NCBI GenBank assembly: GCA_023441055.1
Contig: JAEZQY010000008.1
Location: 124,001-188,000 of the forward strand
Direction: 5' to 3'
DNA from: Bacillota bacterium
GTDB lineage: Bacteria; Bacillota; Bacilli; Paenibacillales; UBA4045
Length of the DNA: 64,000 nucleotides
Below, in pieces: positions 45,650-53,898 of the stretch. Both the position numbers and the translations under genes were made by a program. Under the pieces are notes generated by a model. That model did no database searches, was not told where the DNA came from, and saw only the letters and a program-made list of their open reading frames with translations. Position 1 is the stretch's first letter, and every line of letters begins with the position of its first letter.

Positions 45650-48550
45650 TCAGTTAGAAAGATTGAATTCATCACGCTTCACTTCGATTTCCTGGTTGAT
45701 TTTCAAGGTGTAATCATACAAGGTTTCGCGCGGATTCTCACCTTCATTAATGACCGTCCTGAATGCATTGTTCAGATGGCGGCCCGTGAAGTAGCCTCCC
45801 GGCACCTCCGGAATGCCATTGACCCATTCCCATTGCCGTTCCAGATTCATATAATCCTGTACAGGCCACGGCAGCTCCTTGAGCGCTTCGATATTGGCGG
45901 TTGGATAGCGCGCTGCAGGTCCCATCAGGCCTTCCATCTCTCGACCGAAGCGAATCTGCGTCTCCTTGCTCGTCCACCACTTCATAAATGACCACGCTTC
46001 CTCCGAGCGCTCCGTGCTCTTCATCATCATGACGCCGGATCCCTCTCCCGCAACATCACGGCTGATCGATCCGTCCTCGTGAACAGTGCCCGGAACAACA
46101 GTGAAGCCCCATAAGCCTCGGATTTCAGGCGCGAATACGCTGAGCAGATTGTACATCGTATAATCGGCAATGCCGATTGGCATCTCACCTATGCGAAACC
46201 GATTCGCAAAGTCAAATTGGACGGGGAATTTATAGCTGGTATAGAAATCGGTCCACTGCTTGAATACATTCATCGCGGTTTGATCGTCAAAGCTGCTCGT
46301 ACGCCCTTCATCCTTGTAGAATTCGCCGCCATTCTGGAATAGCAGCATCGCGAAGGCTTGATTGGGTCCCAATTGCGCTTGTGCGTTGTTGGGATCCTCG
46401 ATCGGCAGAGCAAATTGCATATGATTCTTCTGCAGCTCCGGAATCATGCTGTACACGTCCTCCCATGTGTCCGGCACCTCTAGGCCAAGCTCAGCCAGCA
46501 CATCCTTGCGATAGAACATCATGCTGAACACCTGCTGCTCCGGCAGCGCATACACCCCGCCATTGTAGCTGTATGGCACGAGCGCGCTGTCCCGGAATCG
46601 ATCAGCTACTTCCTCGAAGTCGGGAAACTGGGTCAAATCTGCCGCTGCATTACGCATGCCATAGTTGACAGGGATATTGTTGCCGATCTGCATCGCGACA
46701 TCGGGGCCTTGGCCAGCCAATGACGCAGGCAGCAGTACGCCCATGTTCACCAGCTTCAAATTCACGTCAATGCCCGTGTCCGGCGTGAAGGTGTCGTCAA
46801 TCATCGCCTTCAGCACTTGCGCCTGGTCTCGGCCTGTGCCGATCCATACCGTGACGCTCTTCTGCTCATCGACAATATTGCCAATGGAGTTGTAGTCGGT
46901 CACATACGATTGCACGTACGCTTTGATTTCATGAGCAGTCTTGGCTAGCAGAGATGGCTTCGCTTTAGGCAGCTTCTGCTCCGGCGAAGCGACAATGAGA
47001 TAATCCAGCTCCAGCGGCATCTCGCGGACCGTCAATATCCAAGTGCCAAGCGAGCCTACGTTGGTCATATACTGAGCCAGACGTTCGGCCACTGTTTCCG
47101 GACGCTCGGCCATATCCTGCAGCTGAACGGCCATTGTATTGAGTACTGCCGTCTTATCGCTCGTTTCACCTGTTTCTTCCTTCAGCATTTCCGCAACCGT
47201 CAGCAGAATCCGGCTTTGTCTGGTGAACACCTCGGTCATCTCCGGAATTCGGCGTTCCAGATTATAATCACGGAACGGATCCGGCGTCGCTGAGGTAATG
47301 GTCAATATTTTGCGATACATATGATTAAGCTCCAGCACGCTGGACTCCACCGTACTCACGAATTCCGCAATGCCGCCGAGGCTGATCTCCAGCTTCAGCT
47401 CATGCCGTCCTTTAGTCAGATAGAATAAATACGGCTCGTCTTTCTTGCCGAGCACAGACATCTTCCAATCCGCATCGTAATTGAATGTGATATGCTCCAT
47501 CTCTCGGAAGGGGATCTGCCCGTCGATATAGAGCTTGCGATTGGAATAGATGCCCCGCAGCAGGTTCTGCTTGCTCTTCAGCGCAATTTTGTACAAGCCA
47601 TCCTCGGGAACATCAATATCCCAGGCAATCCATTGTCCAGGCAGTCGCCAGTTGTTGCCGCCAATGGTGTTGATCCGAATCTCGGACACATCGTAAGGCT
47701 CGGTCGACGGACTTGTATGATCCGTGATCGGATACAGCATAGGCGATGATTTTAATACGGCATCCTCAGCCTGAACCTTGACCAGCACATCCTTGGCATT
47801 CTGATAGCCCTGCTCCTTATAGCCTCGTCTAACGGCGGCATAATTCGGAACTTCCTTCTCTTGATACAGCTCTATATAGTCAATCATCATTGGCTCGCGC
47901 AAGGCTTGTAACGTTACCGTATTGACACCTTGTTCAAAGTAGAACTGATACGGCTTGCCATGAAAGCCGTCCTGATCCCGAAAGGACATCGTCTGCCATC
48001 TCGGGGTTTCCACCTGTCTCGGACGCAGATCATTACCTCGATTATCGCGCTCGATATAGTCAAGCTCATTGCCCCACACTCTGTCGAAAATAAGGGTATC
48101 CGCTCCCTTGAACGGAACCTCGCCATTAATCAGCAGCTCCCGCTCAATTTCCGAGCTCTTGCCCTTGACGGGGTAATAGCGAATTGCCATATTGTACATG
48201 CCCTCCCGCTCGACGCGGAAGGTCCACGAAATCGAGCCCGTCTCTCCCGTAGCAACGGCGGCTCCTTCCAATCCGTCAACCTCACTAACGACTGATGGCT
48301 GGTCGCCCTCAGCCCTCGTGTATTGTTCGCCCTCTAGACGAATTCGTACAGCCGGCCTAGCTTTGTCTTCATAATGAACCAGATAATTCGAATAGCTGCC
48401 CTCTTTATATGAACTCAGGTGCTCCAAGCTATCCAAGGCTTGAATCGACAAAGGCTTGCCTGAGCCGTTCAACAACAAATATACTGCGAATAATAGAAAT
48501 CCGAAGACGATGACATAACCTAATCTCACGAAATAACGCTTCTTCAACAC
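45650..48550 (-). CDS. Large membrane-anchored solute-binding protein with two carbohydrate-binding-like domains
   Basis: 966 residues from the GTG at 48550, which has GGAGG 6 bases upstream; the longer reading from 48604 starts inside a 12-bp hairpin and lacks a ribosome site. An N-terminal membrane anchor (about residues 6-26) has no lipobox Cys. Two beta-sandwich domains of CBM6/CBM35-like look (about 55-230 and 265-420; each with YxxAIRYYP- or YKIALKSKQ-type strands) precede a complete binding protein (about 555-960, TVWIGTGRDQAQVLKAMIDDTF). It would display a sugar-grasping binding protein on the membrane for the permease pair downstream. Confidence 0.82.
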   Translation of the reverse strand: MLKKRYFVRLGYVIVFGFLLFAVYLLLNGSGKPLSIQALDSLEHLSSYKEGSYSNYLVHYEDKARPAVRIRLEGEQYTRAEGDQPSVVSEVDGLEGAAVATGETGSISWTFRVEREGMYNMAIRYYPVKGKSSEIERELLINGEVPFKGADTLIFDRVWGNELDYIERDNRGNDLRPRQVETPRWQTMSFRDQDGFHGKPYQFYFEQGVNTVTLQALREPMMIDYIELYQEKEVPNYAAVRRGYKEQGYQNAKDVLVKVQAEDAVLKSSPMLYPITDHTSPSTEPYDVSEIRINTIGGNNWRLPGQWIAWDIDVPEDGLYKIALKSKQNLLRGIYSNRKLYIDGQIPFREMEHITFNYDADWKMSVLGKKDEPYLFYLTKGRHELKLEISLGGIAEFVSTVESSVLELNHMYRKILTITSATPDPFRDYNLERRIPEMTEVFTRQSRILLTVAEMLKEETGETSDKTAVLNTMAVQLQDMAERPETVAERLAQYMTNVGSLGTWILTVREMPLELDYLIVASPEQKLPKAKPSLLAKTAHEIKAYVQSYVTDYNSIGNIVDEQKSVTVWIGTGRDQAQVLKAMIDDTFTPDTGIDVNLKLVNMGVLLPASLAGQGPDVAMQIGNNIPVNYGMRNAAADLTQFPDFEEVADRFRDSALVPYSYNGGVYALPEQQVFSMMFYRKDVLAELGLEVPDTWEDVYSMIPELQKNHMQFALPIEDPNNAQAQLGPNQAFAMLLFQNGGEFYKDEGRTSSFDDQTAMNVFKQWTDFYTSYKFPVQFDFANRFRIGEMPIGIADYTMYNLLSVFAPEIRGLWGFTVVPGTVHEDGSISRDVAGEGSGVMMMKSTERSEEAWSFMKWWTSKETQIRFGREMEGLMGPAARYPTANIEALKELPWPVQDYMNLERQWEWVNGIPEVPGGYFTGRHLNNAFRTVINEGENPRETLYDYTLKINQEIEVKRDEFNLSN

Positions 48551-48593
48551 TCGCAGCCTCCAATCACAATGCCCATTCACCTTGAAAGAAAGC

Positions 48594-48627
48594 ATCATCC
48601 CCATTTCTCTAAAGCAATGGGGATGAT
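48594..48627 (-). promoter_or_regulatory. Intercistronic hairpin after solute-binding gene
   Basis: A 12-bp perfect stem (ATCATCCCCATT / AATGGGGATGAT) with a 10-base loop sits 16 bases past the stop of the lipoprotein gene at 48643. It contains the ATG at 48604, which argues that the next gene starts lower, at 48550. It has no T-run. Confidence 0.6.
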
Positions 48628-48642
48628 ACCCTTCTCAACCTG

Positions 48643-50025
48643 TTATTGTGTAAACATGGATTCGATTGACGCTTGAATGGTACCCTTCAGCGATTCAACC
48701 ACCGTTGCAACAGGAACGTTGTTCTTTCTTAAGTCATCCATAATTTGTTGAATCGGGAAGTCTGGAACGGAACCATGGTCGAACACGACGACATTCTCAC
48801 GATTGTATTTTGCAGATTCCAGATCCTCGTCATGATTGAAGTTTGGCTCCAGATCCGTCTGTCCCGGCCATTCCTCCACTCTCTGCACATCGAAGATTTT
48901 GCGGAAAATATAGAGCAGCTCCTCCGGTTGCTTCACATTGCTTGGCATTGCCCACATATTGACCTGCGAGTTGTAAGAATGATCGGCAGTTGCCTGCGGT
49001 CCTCTCGGGAACGGTACATAGCCAAAATCCTTATCCACCAGCTGCTCCTTCACACGACCGGATTCCCAGTTATGTCCAGGGAAGAACAGGGTATTGCCTT
49101 CGCCGTAGAAATTGATATAATCGCTCCATGCGTCGTTCAGTCTGGCCAGCTTCTCATCAAACAATTGCTTGTAGAATTCCAGAGCTTCAATCGTCTTCGG
49201 ATCGGATAGCTTCTCTTGACGAGCAGCCAGATCGACCAGATTGCTGCCGTTCGAAGCTACGAGTATACCGAGCAGATCCTCGTCCTTAGCCGTGATGCCC
49301 CATGTGTCCGGAGTACCGTCATTGTTTGTGTCCTGTGTGGCGGCACGCATCATCTCCAGCATCTTGGACCAGGTCCACTGACCGTTAGCGAAGAGATCAT
49401 GCGGATTCTCCAGGCCCAGATCCGCAAGCAGGCCTCTATTGAAGTAAAGTCCGAATCCGCCCACATCGCCCGCGATTCCGTAGGATTTATCTCCATAGGT
49501 ACCGATATTGATTTGGGATTCATCGCCGAACGCATTCTCAGCACCCGCTAGATCCACATAATCGCTGATCGGCAGAACCATCTCTTGAGCGATCATCCCC
49601 GGCACGAACCAGGAGCGCTGCATCCGGAAGAAGTCAGCCGCAGGCTCACCAGCTAGCGTGGAATCTGTGAAGACCGTTCTAACGTCGTCATAGCCAACCG
49701 CTTCGAATACGATCTTGATGTTATGCTGCTTTTCCAGCTCCGCAATATTCGCCAGCATTTGTTGACCTTCCGGCGTTGCATCGGTTGGCGTTGCGTCCCA
49801 CCAAGCCAAAAATTTAATTGTTCGGCCATCCATGTTGAATTCGACAACCGGAACCTTTTCAACCACTTCTTCTACTACCTCAGGTGCTGTCGCCGGCGTG
49901 TCGGAGCCGCCTTCGTTCCCATTCGACGCTGAGTTGTTGCCGTTATTTCCGCTGCTGCATGCAGCCAGAACAAGAAAAATCGACAATACGAGCATCAAGA
50001 TGGACAATCTGTTCTTCGCCTTCAA
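48643..50025 (-). CDS. Sugar-binding lipoprotein, first gene of the apiose operon
   Basis: 460 residues from a TTG start with a GGGGGAG site 5 bases upstream. Lipobox LAAC with lipidated Cys23, then a Gly/Asn-rich linker; the mature domain begins with IKFLAWWDATP and has the family 1 binding-protein pattern. As first gene after a 254-base intergenic region it should be the most abundant product and the main apioside receptor for the permease pair at 43.8-45.6 kb. Expression is probably driven by the response regulator encoded at 53.9-55.5 kb. Confidence 0.9.
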   Translation of the reverse strand: MKAKNRLSILMLVLSIFLVLAACSSGNNGNNSASNGNEGGSDTPATAPEVVEEVVEKVPVVEFNMDGRTIKFLAWWDATPTDATPEGQQMLANIAELEKQHNIKIVFEAVGYDDVRTVFTDSTLAGEPAADFFRMQRSWFVPGMIAQEMVLPISDYVDLAGAENAFGDESQINIGTYGDKSYGIAGDVGGFGLYFNRGLLADLGLENPHDLFANGQWTWSKMLEMMRAATQDTNNDGTPDTWGITAKDEDLLGILVASNGSNLVDLAARQEKLSDPKTIEALEFYKQLFDEKLARLNDAWSDYINFYGEGNTLFFPGHNWESGRVKEQLVDKDFGYVPFPRGPQATADHSYNSQVNMWAMPSNVKQPEELLYIFRKIFDVQRVEEWPGQTDLEPNFNHDEDLESAKYNRENVVVFDHGSVPDFPIQQIMDDLRKNNVPVATVVESLKGTIQASIESMFTQ

Positions 50026-50060
50026 AAAATCTCCCCCAGTTTTAAGATGATAGAATGTTC

Positions 50061-50077
50061 AGCAGTGGTTCACTGCT
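50061..50077. promoter_or_regulatory. Inverted repeat in the apiose operon promoter region
   Basis: AGCAGTG and CACTGCT are separated by GTT, 36 bases before the TTG start of the operon. A second symmetric stretch (TCATTTTT / AAAAATGA, 50098-50114) lies just upstream. Either could be a regulator site or a leader hairpin. No convincing -35/-10 pair was found, in line with an activator-dependent promoter. Confidence 0.35.
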
Positions 50078-50228
50078 ATAATCATCCTATCAACTATTCA
50101 TTTTTTAAAAATGAAGGATATTATGAATTAGCTGAATAATTTGTTGTCGAAAAAAAGCCGCTTGAACAATCTTGCAATCGAGTTGAATAATCTTACGCGA
50201 TTGCACCCTAGCACGCTTGGCCGTAATC

Positions 50229-50271
50229 ATAAAGCAGGGTATGCGCCAGTCTCGCGCATACCCTGCTTTAT
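50229..50271 (-). terminator. Strong hairpin terminating the regulator-kinase-binding-protein operon
   Basis: An 18-bp perfect stem (50229-50246 with 50254-50271) and 7-base loop start 9 bases after the stop codon of the binding-protein gene at 50280. The stem ends in CTTTAT on the minus strand but no further T-run follows, so termination may be partial. It separates the two-component operon from the apiose operon. Confidence 0.6.
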
Positions 50272-50279
50272 AGTCTTGA

Positions 50280-52031
50280 TTAATGGTTTGGCTTCTTTTC
50301 CGGAGCTTCCAAGGCAGCTCGTCTTTGTGCGTAATCAGTCGTGTAGAATTCAGTGAATTTGTCCACTCCCGCTTCTTTGAACGCATTAAGCGCTTCTTGC
50401 TTGGCTCTGAGAAACTCTTCATCTGTCTTGGCCATAATCAGTCTTGCCGCATGACGAATCGCGAGTTCGTTAAGCTGAGCCTCAACCTTCAGCATGTCTT
50501 CCGGTATGGATGGCAGTCCAATCTTCCCCTCCATCATAAGCTGCTCCATCGTCAGACTGCTAGATACAGTATTGGCATCAATAAGCTTGCCTTCTGCTAT
50601 TCGTTTGCCGAGCACATCGCCCGGATGCATGCTGCCGTAATACTCGCTGAAGTCCCTCTCCAACGCGGTCATCCCTTTGGCCAACGCTTCCGATGTGGCG
50701 AATAGATCAACCGGCATGCTCGTCACCGGATCCAGCACGTAAGGGCCGAGTCCAATCAGGTTCGGATCGAAATTTATGCCCGTCTTCTCCCACTCCTTTC
50801 CACCTGCATTCTTCAATTGAAAGGTCTCATCCTTCAATTGAGGCTTGCCGTCTACCATTGACCAGTGTTTGCCTTCCACGCCGCTGTACATCGTTCTGGC
50901 GCCTTCATAGGAATATAGATAGTTCAATAATTGCATGGCCTTCTCTGGATGCTTCGAGCTCTTCGATATCGCATAGCTCTTGCCCGTCCATCCAAGTGGA
51001 TTGATTCCGCCGCTCCAGGCATACTTTCCGGTAGGCAGTACGATATATCCTTTGCCATCATTGGCGTTCAAGGCATTGAAGTCGCCCATCGCCCAGGTAG
51101 CCGGTCCAACCACGATCTGTCCAGCTGTTGCCTTCGACAAATAGTCATAGTACTTCATCGTGAGTGCATCGGGATCCAGCAGGCCTTTCCGATTCGCCTC
51201 GTTGTAGAATCGCATCGCTACCCAGAAAGTAGACTCCTCATCCGTGAGTATATTACGATATTGCGTCTCCTCCAACGCTCTGGCCATCAGATCGCTGTTA
51301 TGTGTCGATTGCGTCGTATACCACGCGAATGGGAATATATACGGCCATAAGCCCCAATCCTGCCACATGGAAACACCGTAAACACGTTTGCCTTCTTCTG
51401 TCTGTGGATGCTTCTGCACAATTTGCTCTAGCACATCCAGCAAATCATCAGGATCATTAATTACTGGCGCTCCGATCTCTTTATAATAGTCCCACCTAAT
51501 CGTCGGCCCGATCGTGAGAGGCGTATATACTGGACTGGGCTCCGCTTGAATTTGCGGTGACAGAAAGTACAATTGATTTCGTCCTTCGCTCCAGTTCTCT
51601 TTGCTATAGGAGACAAGAATCGGAACATTGTTCATTATATCCTGACCATACTCCTGCAGCATATCGTCCATGGGAATTATCAGGCCGCCTTCAATGAGCT
51701 GTTTTCCGTAGGTCGCCGGCTCGGTTCTGATGATATCCGGCAATTCTCCGCCAGCGAGCAGCACGTTGAACTTCGTTTCATCCGCTTCGACATACTCGAT
51801 TTTCACACCAATCCGATCAGCGATTTCTTTCGCAATATCGCTATGCGGATAGATGTTCCACTTGGTGCCTGTTTCGACAACGAGCAGTCTGAGTGTCACC
51901 ACTTCGTCGTGATTACTGGCTTCCAGGTCTCTTCTGATTGGATTGTCTGGATTGCTCGAGCATGCAGCCAGCAGCATCGACATGATCACAATGAACGCCG
52001 TAATCGGTTGAGCCCTATTCCGCTTCTTCAT
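50280..52031 (-). CDS. Sugar-binding lipoprotein (LplA-like) next to sensor genes
   Basis: 583 residues from the ATG at 52031, where GGGGGAGACAGGAGA precedes the start; the ORF could be read from 52091 but those 20 residues hide the signal peptide. Lipobox LLAAC gives Cys24. The domain pattern (KIEYVEADETKFNVLLAGGELPDIIRTE) is of the LplA/YtcQ group. It is the third gene of a regulator-kinase-binding-protein unit, without adjacent LplB/YtcP permeases. It may serve as ligand-presenting co-sensor for the kinase or lend its substrate to other permeases. Confidence 0.88.
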   Translation of the reverse strand: MKKRNRAQPITAFIVIMSMLLAACSSNPDNPIRRDLEASNHDEVVTLRLLVVETGTKWNIYPHSDIAKEIADRIGVKIEYVEADETKFNVLLAGGELPDIIRTEPATYGKQLIEGGLIIPMDDMLQEYGQDIMNNVPILVSYSKENWSEGRNQLYFLSPQIQAEPSPVYTPLTIGPTIRWDYYKEIGAPVINDPDDLLDVLEQIVQKHPQTEEGKRVYGVSMWQDWGLWPYIFPFAWYTTQSTHNSDLMARALEETQYRNILTDEESTFWVAMRFYNEANRKGLLDPDALTMKYYDYLSKATAGQIVVGPATWAMGDFNALNANDGKGYIVLPTGKYAWSGGINPLGWTGKSYAISKSSKHPEKAMQLLNYLYSYEGARTMYSGVEGKHWSMVDGKPQLKDETFQLKNAGGKEWEKTGINFDPNLIGLGPYVLDPVTSMPVDLFATSEALAKGMTALERDFSEYYGSMHPGDVLGKRIAEGKLIDANTVSSSLTMEQLMMEGKIGLPSIPEDMLKVEAQLNELAIRHAARLIMAKTDEEFLRAKQEALNAFKEAGVDKFTEFYTTDYAQRRAALEAPEKKPNH

Positions 52032-52068
52032 TCTCCTGTCTCCCCCTTCAAGCTGATTGGAATGCAAG

Positions 52069-53898
52069 TCACAGTTTGACTTCTCCGCCATCCAGCTCGC
52101 CAGGCAGACGTACCTGCACCAGCGTGCCCGCAGGCTGTGGAATCAGTCTGACTCCGTATGGCTCCGGGTAATTCAGTTGAATCCGCTTATTCACATTGTA
52201 CAGGCCGATACCATTGCCGCCGCCCTTGAGCGCCGAATGCTCAACGCCAGTAGACAGCCACTCGTTCAATTGGTTCAGCTTCTCTGAATCTATGCCTACA
52301 CCAGAGTCGAAGATATCGATCATAAAATCACCATCCCGCTCATAAGCCTGGATTCTGATCTGAATGGCATGATCATCGGCTTGCCTGCCGGATGTAATCG
52401 AGTTCTCTATAAGCGGCTGCAGAATAAATCTCGGAATCTTCCTCTCGAGGCTCTGATCATCCACATCGATCGTGAAGATTACACTGTTGCTGAAGCGCCA
52501 GTTGATAATCTTAATGTAATTTTCCAAATAATACAGCTCATCCCGCAGCGTGCAGGTCGTGTCCTTGCTGGCAAAGACAGGACGCAATATATTGCCGAGG
52601 GCCACGATACTGTGGACAATATTGTCGGCTTTGATAATTGTGGCCATCCAGCGGATCATATTCAAGGTATTGTACAGAAAATGCGGGTTGATCTGATTCT
52701 GAAGGGCTTCCATTTCTAGCTCGCGTCGCTTCTCCTGCATGTCGTTATTTTTATTGATCAGGGCTACGATACTCAGAGACATTTCGTTGAATCTGCGAAT
52801 GACAACACCGAACTCATTATTGGGTATTTTGGAGAAAGTCACCCCCAGCTCCCCCCGGCTCATATCCTTCATCTTGTGCGCTAGAATTTGCAACGGTCGG
52901 GTCATCTTTTTCAGCCAGAAAAAAGAAATAATAAAAATGACGATTAGACTTAATAAAAATACGGCAACGAGCAACATCTGAACCCCATACAATTGATCTG
53001 TAAACTGGCTAAGCGGGATTTCCTTGATCATATGCCAGTTCGCTTGGTTGAGCCGGTAATAGACCACTTGTTCGGAATCGCCAGAAGCGCTCTCATCATA
53101 GCTGCCATATCCCGACGTGTAATCGATCAGAGGCAGATAGGCGCTTTCGCTTCCTACATCTGCCACGTTGCTGCTGGATATGATGATGCCGTCTTCATCT
53201 ATGATGTACATCTTGCCGTCTGCCTCTTCCAGGGAGGTGGCGTAAACGGAGGACAAGTAGCGCTCGTCCACATTCACTACTAGAACCGCGCTGCGGGACG
53301 ATTCATAGATCGATCTGATGACGCGCGCCATGCTTACGATGTTGCCGCTATAGTCATCCACTATATACGGATTGTAATAGGACTTATCCATTGCGCCCTT
53401 TACAATCATCTTGGGAAACGCTTCTTGGATGTCTTGATGGAATGACGATTCCACAAACTGATTTAGCCATTCTGGTCCCGGATGAACAAGTGTGGTATTA
53501 TGTGTCCCTCCGATTACCCCTTGCGATTGACTAATGATATAGATCGAATCGATGTAATCATAATTGCTCACGTAGGTTTCGATTGCAGCATGAATGTCGT
53601 TCTTGATCGCCAGCAGCTCTTCATCGCCTGATTCAGGCGTGTAATTGAAATACCGCTGTACGCTGTCATGCAGAGCGAAGAACTTGGCATGTGAATCCAC
53701 ATCCTCAACTAAGCTGTGTATATTGTGATCCAGCTGTTGAAACTGCTGCAGAAGCAGCTTCTCATTGTTATCCTTGATCATGCCCATCATGAAGGAATAG
53801 ATAAAGTAGGAAGCTGCTGACAGCACAATCAGACAAATAATCATATAGAAGACGATAAGCTGCGTGCCCAGCTGCTGGAAGAGTCCTCTCAGCTTCAT
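52069..53898 (-). CDS. YesM-type sensor histidine kinase
   Basis: 609 residues. Membrane segments at about 14-36 and 300-322 flank a Cache-like extracellular sensor; HAMP-like segment then the kinase core with the phospho-acceptor His in QNQINPHFLYNTL, N box LQPLIENSI and G box DSGVGI. ATGA overlap with the response regulator gene. It should sense the apiose-containing ligand and switch on the operon downstream and perhaps the divergent secreted glycosidase. Confidence 0.92.
   Translation of the reverse strand: MKLRGLFQQLGTQLIVFYMIICLIVLSAASYFIYSFMMGMIKDNNEKLLLQQFQQLDHNIHSLVEDVDSHAKFFALHDSVQRYFNYTPESGDEELLAIKNDIHAAIETYVSNYDYIDSIYIISQSQGVIGGTHNTTLVHPGPEWLNQFVESSFHQDIQEAFPKMIVKGAMDKSYYNPYIVDDYSGNIVSMARVIRSIYESSRSAVLVVNVDERYLSSVYATSLEEADGKMYIIDEDGIIISSSNVADVGSESAYLPLIDYTSGYGSYDESASGDSEQVVYYRLNQANWHMIKEIPLSQFTDQLYGVQMLLVAVFLLSLIVIFIISFFWLKKMTRPLQILAHKMKDMSRGELGVTFSKIPNNEFGVVIRRFNEMSLSIVALINKNNDMQEKRRELEMEALQNQINPHFLYNTLNMIRWMATIIKADNIVHSIVALGNILRPVFASKDTTCTLRDELYYLENYIKIINWRFSNSVIFTIDVDDQSLERKIPRFILQPLIENSITSGRQADDHAIQIRIQAYERDGDFMIDIFDSGVGIDSEKLNQLNEWLSTGVEHSALKGGGNGIGLYNVNKRIQLNYPEPYGVRLIPQPAGTLVQVRLPGELDGGEVKL

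Larger units (their letters stand above)
22536..50025 (-). other. Apiose-glycan uptake and catabolism operon (18 genes)
   Basis: Eighteen minus-strand genes run from the binding-protein gene starting at 50025 to apsD ending at 22536, with gaps under about 100 bases and several overlaps. No terminator with a T-run was seen inside. Encoded in order: two binding proteins, permease pair, NHL/YIP1 protein, DUF5696 protein, permease pair, GH140, FAD oxidoreductase, GH3, GH2, lipoprotein glycosidase, ApnL, RuBisCO-like protein, OiaK, ApnO, ApsD. The pairing of an apiosidase-family enzyme with the full oxidative apiose pathway gives the assignment. Single transcription is inferred from spacing. Confidence 0.75.

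Noticed and set aside
52032..52091. Longer start for the LplA-like protein overlapping the kinase gene
   Set aside because: The signal peptide and ribosome site fit the ATG at 52031; the extension would bury the signal peptide.
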